Translations under genes and position numbers: made by a program | Shown: in pieces, positions 46,774 through 60,965 of the stretch | Position numbering within the stretch: position 1 is the first letter of the stretch | Layout: each line of letters starts with the position of its first letter | The notes under the pieces: model-generated | The model's input: the letters and a program-made list of their open reading frames with translations, nothing else | Told to the model about the DNA's origin: nothing | The model's database searches: none | Assembly: GCA_020284085.1 (NCBI GenBank) | Contig: JACEVL010000499.1 | Span: forward strand, 612,001-676,000 | Length of the DNA stretch: 64,000 bases | DNA from: Aporrectodea caliginosa | Taxonomy: Eukaryota > Annelida > Clitellata > Crassiclitellata > Lumbricidae | Reading direction: 5' to 3'

Positions 46774-47000
46774 TTATTTGTATAGCATCCGGGCAAGAAA
46801 GCATTTCTGAGTCAGGTTGTCAAACATGGGAAGCTCACGGTTATGGGACCTTGGTCTCAGCGAGTAGCGAGATTGCTTGATAGGCGGTAACAATTTATGC
46901 AACACATGGCAAGGATTGTGCAGAATACAGGCAAAGAGTTTGGTGTCCGCACTGTTCATGGCAAGATTAATACATTCAAACAATCAAACAAATTTATATA
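46774..47000 (-). mobile_element. Non-LTR retrotransposon C-terminal fragment
   Basis: The minus-strand frame encodes Y-S-L-R-P-R-S-H-N-R-E-L-P and K-C-F-L-A-R-M-L-Y-K, a recurrent ending of CR1-like reverse transcriptases. Related 3' ends are present at 34610-34840, 44975-45230, 46565-46760 and 46955-47230, each bounded by an AAGTAAGT-type short repeat next to TATTCTTTA. Confidence 0.75.
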
Positions 47001-47230
47001 TACAAGAATTGAATAAAAGAAGTTAATGTATAATCAGGGGAACCTAGGGGAGGAAGAGTTAGGGTTATAGTCATAGGCCTAGAGGGATAATGAAGAGCTT
47101 ACATAGACTGATGTAGGGACAACATTGTTTATTTGTATAGCATCTGGGCAAGGAAGCATTTCTGAGCCAGGTTGTCAAACATGGGAAGCTGATGGTTACG
47201 CAGCGAGTAGCGAGATTGCTTGATAGGCTC

Positions 47231-47596
47231 TTGAAGTTGATTCTAATTTTATATAATTATATACAGGCCAGTCTTGTGATGATTTAACTGTAATTTAATT
47301 TTTAATGATTTTTCAGTAGACTGCATATCCTACAGTAGGCTGACACAACATTCGTTACATTAAATACAGTGATGTGGACAGCGTAAATTGGTAATGGCAT
47401 ATTGAGTGACTATCCTGGCATCACAGATTGGCAAAATCAAAAGTTGGCAGCTTGAGCCTGTGCAGTAATTAAACACAACAAACTCTTCAATAATTTTTCA
47501 AATATGTAGAAATGATGCTGAAGCAATGCACAAACACTGTTCAAATAACTGAAAATGTCATCGAATTTGTGATGTAGAGTTGCTGAAATTTAAACC
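47231..47596. other. Immediate upstream flank of MED14
   Basis: AT-rich, no repeat family recognised and no TATA or initiator that can be assigned. Promoter or 5'UTR probably lies here. Confidence 0.4.
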
Positions 47597-47730
47597 ATGC
47601 TGCCGCTGGGGGAGAATTCGGGCAGCCTGCCAGCCGGATTACAGCCGCTGAGTGGAATGATTCCGCTTTCAACGCTTATCGAATTCATGCTTCAAAGAAC
47701 ATATCATGAACTGACCATTATGGCTGAACT
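47597..47730 (+). CDS. MED14: MED14 exon 1
   Basis: Encodes 44 residues plus two bases, ending in the conserved [16 protein letters not shown] stretch. Donor GTAAGC. The start ATG at 47597 is followed by a Gly/Leu/Pro-rich leader; there is no clear promoter motif upstream. Confidence 0.88.
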
Positions 47731-50700
47731 GTAAGCTCGGTTTTTTCTTGCAGCTTTTGTTTATTTGATTTATTCCATTGTTAGAAATGATCCCTCAGAG
47801 TTTAAATAATGGTGGAGAAATGAAATTTAATCTAGACATCAATCAGTGATTGCTTAGAGTGAAATCGAAAATCATAACATATTGTAAATGTAATGTGATT
47901 GAACATTTATATAGCGCCCCTTCAGGTATCTACTGAGAGGCACTCTCTGTGCTAGCCTATATGATGTTAAATGTCTTTATGAACGAATATATTACATCAG
48001 TTAGCCAAACAATGCACAGTCAGCTGAAAGTGTCACCAGTGGCGGGCCCAAACACACACGAGGAACCAACCAACGGATTCCCACTACATAAATGTTCAGT
48101 TACTTTACATTACATGCTGAGGCTGAGCAAGTAAAATCAGTAGCACTGAGTGTGTTATAGGTGAGAAGATCGGAAGGCAAAGGGAGGACTGGCCACCCAT
48201 TGTGCCGTTTGCCACGACTGCAAAAAAAACAAAGTTGTACTTTTAGCTGATGGAATTGCTCTTCTGTTCCTTATATGGCTATCTTTTGTTTGGTGTTTAT
48301 TATTAAATTAGGGGATGCTAGATAGTGTAGTGGTTAGTGTGCTGGACTGTCAATTGAGAGGTCAGGGTTCAAATCCCCGCGAGGATGGAAATTTGGTTCA
48401 AGATTTCTGCTCCACATGCACCCCTAGCCAACTCGGCTATGATTACACTGACCATACACTGTCTGTAAGAAGATGAGATGGTGAGGGAGAGGACTGACCA
48501 GTGACCACCCACCCTCATATGCAGAGGCTAAGAAAATGATGTCGCTAACACTTCATACCCGTGGCTGCCTTCAGCTTAAGGGACTTAAGGGTTCTTCTAT
48601 TATTAAATTAATTAAGTAAATTAATTAAGTACACTATAACTGTTGAAAGGTCAACTGTTCCCTTTCAGCATAGACATTATTTTTAAGACGTGTACATTCA
48701 ATTTTTTTACTTTTTGACAGTCTGCCAAGAAAAACCGACATGGAAAGGTAAGAATATTGAATATTTCTAGTTTACTAACTCAGCAATTGTTTATTGGAAT
48801 ATAAAAAGTTTGATATTTGAAAAACAATGAATACTGCATATAAGCTGAGTGCACATTTTAACCTCACAAATTGCTCAGCACCAAGGAGTGCTGCTTTGTT
48901 ATTAGATTATGGCATTTAATTAATACAGAAAAATTAGCTATTAATTTATACTTTGTGCATCATGATAGCAACACAGGGAAGTCTCTTTTCTTAAATTTGT
49001 AACCCTAAATTAATGAACACCCAAAGATGACATAAAATTAATTCAGGTGGGCGCCAATTACACAGTGTGGACTTATTATTAATGCAGTCATTTCGGGGAC
49101 ATTCTTCACGATACATCCTATCCTGTTTCTACTCCTATGCCACCACATAACCACAATCATCACCGATTGCCACCATAACACCATACTGTCTCCTCGGCTT
49201 GACCTCCCCAGATTCTGACCTGGAACCGGAATGGACCAAACAACCTGGCTTATGGACTTGATTTCATATAGCATTGGTGGATAAGCTAGTCTCCAGATGT
49301 GGCTTTTGTGTGGCACTGAGAAATTTAGAAGATTTTTACATGCAGTGTGTAAACCAGGCTGTGTCAAAGGGAGTAATGCTGATAAAATGCAGTATTTATC
49401 GCTCTGCTAAAGTTCTTGTGTGGTGCGTTAACCAATATGGCACATTAAGTTAATAGCTTTTGGAGCCATAACGACGCGTCATGTTAACCAGAAAGGTGCG
49501 TAAGCCAGGGGTGTACTTGTGTCTATCTCTGTTGCTTGCTTGAAAGTACCTTGCTACTTTAAAGCATGTAGTGGCTAGTTTAAAAGTGCAAGGTAGCTGG
49601 GTTAAAAGTGCTAATTGGCTGGTTTACAGTGCTTCTTGGCTGGTTTAAAGTGCTCAGTGGTTGGTTTAAACTGCCACATGGCTGGTTTAAAGTGTTAAGT
49701 GTGCTGGTTTAAAGTGCTAAATGGCTGGTTTAAAGTGCCAAGCGGCTGGTTTAAAGTGCTGTGTATGTTGCTGCTTTGAAATGCCATGTTGTTATTGCTG
49801 CTTGCTGTGCTTGTTTGTAGGAAAATCGAAATTTCCGAGTTCGCAAGTCGGACACGTCAAATGTTCGTACGACTTTTGGCTCTGGTCAAATGGGCAAACA
49901 GCGTCAGCAAAGTAGAAAAGTGTGCAGTAAGTAAAACTTTCATTTATGAGTAAAGTGAGAAAGCGTACAGTGTGTAAAACTGTCACTTATGTGCAAAGTA
50001 GAAAAGTGTGCAGTAAGTAAAACTTTCATTTATGAGTAAAGTGAGAAAGCGTGCAGTGTGTAAAACTGTCACTTATGTGCAAAGTAGAAACGTGTGCAGT
50101 AGGTAAAGCTTTCACTAACACTTTAATAACAAGCTGAATGTTTTCCAGTCACTTTTAGTACACATTCATTCATTCATTCATTACTTGAATTTGTATAGCG
50201 CCTCTTCAAGGGAACTACTCGGAGTCGCTCATGATTAAAGTGTTAATAAGCAAAGTGGAAAATGTGCAGTATGTATAACTTTAATTTATTAGCACTACTC
50301 TCCTTTTCTTAAGCCTGTGAGCATTGAATCCCAGAGGCAACTTTAATAGTAAATGCAAATTTGTACAGGCCCTTCAGGTGAAAGTTCCACAGATTGCTGT
50401 TTTTTTCTCTCTAAACTTTCCGGTATATGATGTTGGCTGACTCGTATTGTATTTGTATCTGACATTTATTTAAAGTGCCACTTCCAGAAAAAACTCATCA
50501 ATGGTGCTCCCGACTGAAACCAGCAAAACTGGAACTTGAGCCGCAACTCTAGAGAAAGACATACATAGAACTCTGTTATTATTCATTCTGTTACCAACTG
50601 AAATAAGATAATGCTTGGTTATATATTTCAGCGAATGTCAACGTTCCTTGACCAACAGCAGGAACTCTTCATGGAGACCGCAGACTCCTTGGCTCGCATG

Positions 50701-53700
50701 GCACGAGAAACCCTTGTACATGCACGGTAAGCCAAGGCAATTCTTTGAATAACTTTCATTATTCATTACGAAAATTTATATAGTGCCCTTTTAAGGTTAC
50801 TACTCAGTTACTACTACTACAATGTATTTATTAGTACAGTGTGGACTTTTACGTGCTCCTGATTTATGTGTAATCTGCTTAAGACAAAAATCTGTTTTGC
50901 CACAAAGCTATTGATTAACATGCCTTATTGATGAATAGAACAGAAATGGGTAACTAATTGATTAGATTCTAATCTAATTCGATTAGACAAACAATTTATT
51001 CTAAATCTGATTGATTGGCTACAAGATTTTGCCGATTCTAATTCTAATGTATTAACAAATTTCAATAGCTAATCCTAATTCTAATTGATTAGCAATTTAA
51101 CTAATCTGTTACCTAATTGATTAGCTGTTTGTCTAAGTTTGACTAATTCTAATTCTAATGGATTGGCTACAAGATTTTGCTAATTCTAATTCTAATGTAT
51201 TAACAAATTTCAGTAGCTAATCCTAATTCTAATTGATTAGCAATTTAACTAATCTGTTACCTAATTGATTAGCTGTTTGTCTAAGTTTGACTAATTCTAA
51301 TTCTAATGGATTGGCTACAAGATTTTGCTAATTCTAATTCTAATGTATTAACAAATTTCAGTAGCTAATCCTAATTCTAATTGATTAGCAATTTAACTAA
51401 TCATGCCCATCTCTGGAATAGAAGTATGTTTGCATTTCTGTATGTGAATCTCGACCTCTGTATGGTTGATGGTTTTTCATCAGTTTTTGTGGTCAAGCGT
51501 CTTCATAGATTTTACCATTACCATTATTGGTTAATGCACCCTAACAAGAACTGCAGTGTAGTACTAAATGTTGGCTTCTCAGAATTATCCATATTGACAT
51601 GGAACCTGCTCCAAACACATCACAGCTAAGTTTACTTGTTAGTACACAAGATAACTTAATTTATCAGGCAGATAATTACAATGAGTGATTTGTTTCTGTG
51701 TCTGATGAAGGACACAATAGCCTAGTGGTTGGGAAGACTGTTCCATGCGGTGAGTCCAGCGACAGAGAAGGAACAGTCGCCTAACATTGTTGAAGACCAT
51801 GGGACGTGTGGCAGATTTTTTATGATGATCGCTAACATCTTTATTTTATACATTGCAGGTTGCCAAGCTTTGCTCTGCCCTGCGCTGTTGACGTTCTAAC
51901 AACTGGAACTTACCCACGGCTTCCATTCTGCATTAAGGTAAGTCATGCTAACTTTAAACTCCACCACTACCCCACCTGTGGTAGTGCCAGTTCCAAGCCT
52001 GGAGAAAGGAGGAGGGCGATGCTAATCATCTTTGTTATGACACAATGATGTTAAATAGAAGAAGAGTTAAAATTCAATAGTGTTATAACAGCATCTATCT
52101 CTGTCTGTCTCTCTGTCTGCCTCTTTCTTTCCACTGGACCAAGCCAGTTACTGCGTAGGGACCTTGAGCAAGTCCTTCGCTCACAGTTGCTCAGTGCCAT
52201 CGATGTCAGAACATGCACTTCTGAGCTTTGGAAGTAGGGCAATATATAATACAGTTGTATTGTATATTATACAATTATTGTATTGTAATGTATCGAATAC
52301 AGTTGTATTGTAATGTATTGAATACAATTGTATTTGATCAAATACAGAACTTTGTATTGTATTTAGGGCTGCGGATTTTAACGATTAGTTAATCGATTAA
52401 TTGTTAAAATTTTTAATCGATTAATTTTGGCTTGTTCGATTAATTTTCTATTAATTTTTTACTCATTTTAACATGTCAACCGACCGACCTATTTCCGGAT
52501 TAAACAATATGGCGAACAGTAATAATGTGAATCATTTAAGTGGAAAATTAAGCGATCATTTTGCATTTAAGGTAAATGCTGAGGGAAAAGTCGAAGATGG
52601 CAAAGTTATTGAAGATTTTTTTAGACAAAAGGTAGTTACTACTGACTACATTTCTCAGTTTGACAATTTGAACTTAGCATGTCGATTGATTGAAGGATTT
52701 TTGCAATATAAACAGTTTTTCTGCTCTATGTAATATGGACCAAATTAATCGAATTAAATTTTGAAGATTAATCGATTAAAATTATTTTAATTAGTACCTG
52801 CCCTAATTGTATTGTATTGTTGTAATTTTTAGGAGAAGATTGTGCCACCCGATCTCATAACCCCAGCCGAAAAGAAACAGACACTCGAGCGACTGACTCA
52901 GATCATCGAATATCGCATCGTCACAACAGATCTGCCGGCACAGATGTGCAATCCGAAAATTGGTGAACATGCTGCTTTCGTCTCATTTGCTACAGTTTGA
53001 GGGTTGCTGCATAAAATTTTTTAATCCTCTTCAGTTGAAGTTGTAGTCTGCTATATTATTTTTATGCGTTTATGAAGTGCCACTATCTAATGACCGAGTA
53101 TCAATTGAAGGTGCTGAGCAATTGTGAGTGACTTGCTCAAGGTCCCAAAACAGTTACCGTTTCAGGAGATAAGGTTTGAACCCGTACCCTCCGCGCTACA
53201 ATCGACTGCCATGTCCCGCAGAATGACTGCTGATGTTAAGATATGCCGTTAAAATAGTTTGCTGCATAGATACATACATGGCACCCATTCAAGATCGGTA
53301 CTCAGAGGTGCTCCGACCCAGGCCAGGCATACATACATACATACATACATACATACATGCATGCATACATACATTGTATTACATGCATGCATATGCATAC
53401 ATACAATGTCATACATACATAGTATTACATACATACATGCATGCTTGCATACATACCTCCTGAGTCAATAAAAGTCGTGGTTATGGTTATGGTTATACAT
53501 CCATACACACATGACTGCTACATACATACATACTCGTAAACAACGTGTAACAACATGCTTTCATAAACCAAATTCTTTTCAACGCTGATGGTGCATGCTG
53601 CGAGTGTCTTTAAATGTGCAGTTCCATAGGTCAACAATGATTTGTTCTTGTTTTTGTAGGTAATGGAAGAGTCAAGTTTACCGTCGAACACGAATTTGAG

Positions 53701-54048
53701 GTCAGCATTATATTTTCTAGCATGCTGCTCATACTTCCTTTATCTTTGTTTCCTATTGTCTTCGATCCTCTGCCTGCTTTTCATCCTCTGACTCCTCCTT
53801 TCCATGTCCTCTTCATTCTACTCTTTCTCCTCCTGTTACTCCTGGACTACCTTCTGCACGTTACTTATCTTCATTGTCCCTTTTGACCGTACATCTGCTA
53901 GACAGAACCGCATCATTTCAGTTGTAGGTCCAATGCTCTGGTGTTGCGCTTGCTTCCCAGGGTCCACTCCGATACGTTTTATTGTAAGTTGACTGTGAGG
54001 CGCCCTTGTAACGGCATGGCTGTGTTACGGCACCATATAAATTGTCAC

Positions 54049-54083
<35 letters not shown>

Positions 54084-57000
54084 GTAAGCTCAGAAGTGTC
54101 CTGTTTAGCCATGCTAGTGCTGGGAGCACTTCTGAATAGTAGCCTTGAAGGGATGCTATCTAAGTTTCCATAACGAATTCTCTTTCTGTTGACCCTCCTC
54201 CTATTCCACCTTGTTTTTCTGATCATTATCCTGTTCCCATCCTACTGTTACGCTTTTGTTCCCTTTCTATTCTTTTCATTCATTTATTTCAGAGATTTAT
54301 TTAGCACCCCTTCAAGATTATCTACTCACGAGTGCTTCAGACCCATCCCCAGCTAAAGAGAACAGTCTTGAGGATAGAATAGAAGATGGCCGCAAGGGAT
54401 CTAGGCATTAGGCGTAGTGCCAATGGGAGTCCATTCCAGATTCTACCCCTCCCTTGTCCTTCTCCTCAGTCTCCCCTCCTCCAGTTCCACCTTTTCTGCT
54501 TTTCCTCGTTTTGTTCCCATCCTTCTACTGTTCCGCCTGCTTCCTCTTTCTATTTCTCCCCTCATTGTCGTCCCTCATTCTCTCCTCCTCCAATTCCGCC
54601 TCCTCCTCTTTCTACTTCTTACATAAGTTTAAAAGATGTTTAATTCACCGTTTTCTGTGAGTTGCTTCACCCCACTGTTGGCTAATTCTTTTGGTCTTTC
54701 CATACAGGTGACCTTGACCCTGATGGGCGATGATCCGAACATTCCGTGGCGTCTGCTGGATATCGAGATCCTGGTGGAGGATCCAGAAACAGGGAGTGGT
54801 CAGTCCCTCGTTCATTCCCTTCAGGTCAACTACATCCACCAGCTGGTCCAGTCACGCCTCATGGACAATGAGAAACCATTGCACGAGCTGTACGACTGTC
54901 TGCGTAAGCAACGGACTTCAACATTCGACATACAACCGTTGTCTGTATAGGGTTTTGTGTATATGCATTGTTTTCTAGAACCTTTGTGTGAAAGGTTTTA
55001 ATGTAAGTGGTCATCTTTATAGTGCTTCTCTATTATTATTATTATTTATTATTTTTATTATATTTGAGATTTAGTTTTGAAAATTTTTTTTCTGGGGATG
55101 GGCTCACTGAGCCCCTTCCCAGGCCCTACTTACCCCATTTTGCCAGGCGCTTTAAGCACCATGGCCTGCCACTTACTGGAAACGGTTGCAACTGGCCTCA
55201 CTGTTATGGTTCCCTCTAAGTTCTACATTTGACCTGTGTTGATGTTTACCTTATTTTCAGTTAATTTGTAGGAGTCTTGGTGCAGCATTTATTATTCAAC
55301 GGTGCACATTTGAAGGCAGTTCTGGGGTGCTCGATAGTGTAGCGGTTAGCGTGCTGGACTGTTAAATGAGAAGTCGGGGTTCAAATCCCCACCAGGGCAG
55401 AAATTTGGTTCGAGATTTCAGTTCCACCTGTATCCCCTAGCCAACTCGGCCATAATTAGTACATTAACCATACACTGATGAGACGGTGAGGGAGAGGACT
55501 GGCCACTCGCCCTCATATGCCGCGGCTAAGAAAATGAAGTCGCAAACACTTCTGTACCCAAGGCTGCTCGGGGCTAGCCTAAGGGATTGCTCTTCTTCTG
55601 GTGTACATTACATCCGCGCCTCAGATTCACATTTCGGTGTGACCTTGCGCGCGTTACAAATTTATTTAATAATAATAATACTAATACATGGATACAGATG
55701 ATTGTGTTCCTGTGTCAACAATTTTTGTCCTGTTTTTCAGATACATTTTGCCAGTCACTCCAGCTGGAAGTTCTTCACTCACAAGTAAGTCCAGCATTAT
55801 TTTTCTGCATGCACTTGTGCATATATTCAGCAGATGATGACCTTAGTCTGTCTGTGTAAACCTCCCACGTGATATCAAATCATTGCTCTAAACCCCAGAC
55901 TAGAGCTACTGCTTAAGCTGGTTATAATCACCGGTTAAACAAGACCTAATTGCGGCCTATTGACACACCTTATCAATCATACGAACTAAACGTTGGTTGC
56001 TGCTAAGCAACTACTGTGTGCTGAGTCAACCTTATGGGTTATCGGGTATCGAATCCGTGTCTTTCTGTTCTTCGTGCATGTGTATTACCATTCAACCATC
56101 ACTCCATATTCAGTGTAAAATATCACTACCATCGACAAGCCATATTCATTAACAAGGATCATTATTAAACAACATTTATTAGGCCTATTCAATTCAATTG
56201 AAATTATTTTATTGCAACCAAATTATTACAATAGATCAGAGAATATGAACACACAAATTACACTGGTAACAAAGGGAGGCCCAAAAGGGATGGAGATCCC
56301 GCTTTCATACATACATACATGCACTTGTGCATATATTCAGCAGATGATAACTTCAGTGATGGATTTTGTGGTGAGGTTAAACAAAATTTGAAGTTAACAG
56401 TGCTCAATCATGTTGATGGCCATCTTGTTTCTCTAGGCACAGGTTCTTATACACCAGAGAGGACTCGGTGATAGTCTGAAAATCGAAAAGTACGAAATGG
56501 GGAGACGACTGTGCATCTCCTACTGGAGGTAAGTCCCAACTAAGCTCTCTGATTGAATATCCAACTGCTAGATTTTATTTTTTCTGACCTTGAAATGATC
56601 TTGAATAAACGAGGATTTGTGTGTCATTATTTTCCCAGATGTAGCTCTCATCAAGACAAACAGAACAAAAATCAGACTTTTCGTTCACTTTTGTGATAAA
56701 AGAGTTAATTGAAAATGAACCCAAGTTCCAATTTCCGGGGCTATGTGCTTACAGTCCTGTGAATTTAATGCGTCTATGCGTAAGAGTTAGAGTGGTTAAG
56801 TGATGCTTTATACACCATGATAACTTATCGGCGTGCTCTATAGTGTAGTGGTTAGCATGCTGGGCTGTCAAACAAGAGGTCAGGGGTTCAAATCCCCACC
56901 AGGAATCTTGTTGCCAGGGCAGAAATTTGTTTAGAGATTTCTGCTTCACCTGTGCCCCTTAGCCAACTCAGCTATATTGAGTACACTGACCGTACGCTGT

Positions 57001-60000
57001 TGGTGTGATGATGAGATGGCGAGAGGAGTATCGATGACCATGTTGATTATAAGGAAACTCTGTAAATCTTGTTAAGTTTGCAAATGTTGTTTCTTAAATG
57101 TTTACCATTAGACCTCAGTCATGTTTAATGGCAGTTCATTAATTTTCTTGTTTTCCTTTTCAGAGATCCGATCAAGAAAGAAGGGAAGCCCTATCAGCCA
57201 GGTCTTTTACTGTCCTCTGCATTTAAAATCTCTGATTGTAGTTCTACGACTCTAGAAGACAGTTAAAGGGTTTTATTTTTAATTTAGGAAATTTTTAATC
57301 GTAGTTTAAGAATCTAGAGCAGCGGGCATCGGCCAGGGGCACATCGATTTAGTATGTACGCAGAAATTCGGAAATATTGGAACCTCCTGAGCCAGTTACT
57401 GTGTAGAGACCTTGAGCAAGTCCTTCACTCACAACTTCTCAGTGCCATTGATTGATGCTCGATAATTAGTTAGTGAGACTTAATAAAGGTTGGGGTTAGG
57501 TTACATATTGTAACTGAATGTAATGTAACTGAATATTTTTATAGCGCCCCTTCAAGATATCTACTCGGAGGCGCTCTCTGTGATAGCCTGTATGATCTTA
57601 AATGTCTTTACGAATGAATATATTGCGTCAGTTTAGCAAAACAATGACTATAATAATAATTTTTGTGTTATGCAGGGTATAAACTTGAAGTTCATGTCGA
57701 TTCGACGGATAAAAATAAACCTCTGCAGCTGTCACATTTCCCTCAGGTACAAGGATCAGAAAGCATAAAGGTGCCACAAGCAATCAAGGTAACAGCACAC
57801 CTTTATGTGTACATTGAAACTCCTTTACCTGTACGTTGGAAGCAGATCTACAATAATGTGATTTTAGTAGGGGTGGGCAATGATTAAAAGTTTAATCAAA
57901 CTTAATTGCATGCTTACAATTTTTAATAACGCGGTTTATTTTTAATCCTTGTCACAATAGATTACAAGTACAACTACTGTATTGTATTGTATTGTATTTT
58001 CGTTTATTTCATAACTTGCTGTCAAGGGTGTCACGACAACTCGTCGAACGACATTTCGTCTACGACACTTCGTCGAGCGACAATTCGTCGAACGACATTT
58101 CGTCTACTAAGTTATTTGATATTGTCACTTTAAAATGGAAGCGGGATTGATGAAAAAACTGTTTCCCGAAATGGAAGTGGGATTGATGAAAACATTCCTG
58201 TGTTGAAATAGAAGCTGAATTGATCAAAATAATTTTTCACGTAAAAATAAGCTGGAAATCAACCTGGATGCATGGATGAAAATAGGTTTCCATTCAACAG
58301 AAGATGGATTGATGAAAATAATCTTGTCAGTAATTGGAAGCTGGATTCCTGAGAATATATAGCACGTTTTAGCGAAACTATAAGCAAGCGGCCTCTGTTG
58401 ATTAGCCGTAATGGATACAGATACACTAGTAGACGAACTGTCGTTATACGAATTGTCGTAGACGAATTGTCGTTATACGAAATGTCGTTCGACGAGTTGT
58501 CGCGGAACCGCTGTAAGACGCAACAAGTAACATCAATACTGATTCTGAGTAGCTGCATTGAATATGTGCTATGTAAATGCTTGCAGTAAACATGGCGTTA
58601 ATAATGCGTTAAATGCCCAGTCCTAGATTTTAGACTAAAATGCAAAAATAATTTCATATAAGTTTTATATAGAGTAATAATAATTTGTTAGACGAATTTG
58701 ATTCAAACTCAAAACACACAATTTTGATCCTGCTGGTCATTTTTGGCCATTTTCTCGAAGTTGTATTTTGTGACATGCGCCTGGTTTTGATAGAGCACCT
58801 CACATATATATATTTTTTATGATGATGAATTCTGTGCCTGAAGGCAGGTCCATTGGCTGTTATACCACCCAGGTATGAGATGAGTGAGATGGTTTTCAGT
58901 GCCTCCCTCACAGACAATTGTGGGTGAGCAATTTGTCCAGGGTCTCGATGCAGTGGCTTGAGGTAGACTCGAACCTGCGACCTCCGGTTACAAGGCGCAG
59001 AACATACCGCTACGCCACCGCATCCACTAATATTTTGCATACATGCCTGCAATGTATATGTGCATTCATATTTACAAATGCGTTCAGCTATACTGAAAAG
59101 TTGTTAATGGGTTTTAAGCACTTCAGAGGGGTTTCCTGGAACTGGTGCTATATAAATATCCGATGCATATATGTATAGCTTTTGTTACTGTACTCTTGCA
59201 GAGTGATTGCTTGTCTCTGGAGAAGTTCTTTGTCAACACAATACAAGTCAGAAGTCTGGCTCGACTCAAGGTTTGCACATCGATTGAACTTCTCTGTTTG
59301 GGTGTATCATGTAAAGTAATTAAGCATTTATATAGCACCCCTTCAAGATATCTACTCAGAGGCACTGTGCACACTAGCCTGTATGATGTTAAATGTCATT
59401 ATGAACCAATATATTACATCAGCAAAACAATGCACAGTAAGCTGGAAGAGTCACCAGTGGCAGGCCCACGCACACATGTGGAACCAACCAATGGATTCCC
59501 GTCAACAGCTAAAGATGGTATGGGAAGTTCCGATACATGAACTGCATGGATCACTGCTTTGTCTAATCATCTAAGATGGTTCCACGATTACTTAATTGAG
59601 TAAAATGTATGACATTATTATTATTTTGTTTTTGTAATGTAATGTAATGTAAATGTTACATTACATTAATGTAATGTAAAGAGAAGAATAGCCATGGGAA
59701 AAGATGCCTTCTATAAAAGAAAGGAATTAATGAGAGGAAAGCTAAATAAGAATCTTAAGAAAAGAATTATCAAGTCTATGATATGGAGTGTGGTGTTATA
59801 CGGATCAGAGACATGGACTCTAAGGAAGGAAGACATCAGAAGATTGGAGGCCTTCGAGATGTGGATATGGCGAAGAATGGAGAGAGTCAGCTGGATGGAT
59901 CGGAGGACAAATGAAGACATACTACAAATGGTGGACGAAAAAGATCCATGATAGGGATAATAAGAAGCCGACAAAGAAAATGGATGGGCCACATCATGAG

Positions 60001-60900
60001 GGGAGACTCCCTTCTAAGAATTATAATTGAGGGAAGAATGGAGGGAAGAAGACACGAGGAAGACCGAGAATGATGTTGTTGGACTGGATGATGGAGGAAG
60101 ATTACGGCAAACTGAAGGAAAGAGCCAGAAAACGTGATGAATGGCGAAATTGGACGTATTTGAACCTGCCTAGGAAGGCAGAGAACCAAAAGAGAGTAAT
60201 GTAATGTAACAAAACATTTATAAAGCGCCACTTAAGAGTCTCTCAGAAGCGCTCAACACGTGGCCATCAAACAGCTGAAAAAATGCGTCTTTAAGAGTTT
60301 GGAGAAAATCATATAGCCGCATGCAGCACGCACAGACGGCGGAAGAGCGTTCCAGATCCGTGGCGCCGCAATCGAGAAGTCCCGATGAGCACAGGTGGTG
60401 GTTCGAAACGAAGGTATTATCAAGTCATTTCGCGAGGCAGACCGGAGAGCCTGCCGACCAGTTTGAGTGCCAACTGGAAGGCACATAATCTCCACGATGC
60501 ATAAAGCGTTGCTGTATAATGGTCGAGCATCAGTCAGTGGCTTTGAGCAATTGTGAGTGAAGGACTTGCTCAGGGTCCCTACCAGGTAAACATCTCGGGG
60601 GTGGAGGCTAGAACCTGAACTCGATGACATTGTACATGTATTTATGTCGTGTAACACACCATTGAACAATGGGAGAAACCAGTAGGCCGTGAACAATGAG
60701 CTCCACAAAACACTGGAGAAGACCACTTGGTTGGCCTAGAACCCCATGGTTGGCCTAGAACCCCATGGTTGACCTAGAACCACTTGGCCTAGAGTCATAT
60801 AGATGGATCTCACAGAACTACATATTGGCCTGGTTCTAGGGCAATTCGTCGCCGGACAATTCGTCGCGGACAGTTCGTCGCGAATTATTTTTTCTATCAA

Positions 60901-60965
<65 letters not shown>

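Noticed and set aside
48305..48385. tRNA-Asp gene
   Set aside because: Internal promoter boxes are present but the acceptor stem does not pair and the same body follows in several copies; it is a SINE head.
52473..52733. 86-codon gene in MED14 intron 5
   Set aside because: Lies wholly within a hAT-like element; an older copy at 2726-3363 has it broken. Kept only as part of the element.
54386..54660. Pro/Ser-rich frames upstream of MED14 exon 8
   Set aside because: Pyrimidine-rich intron sequence, open in three frames; no conservation with MED14.
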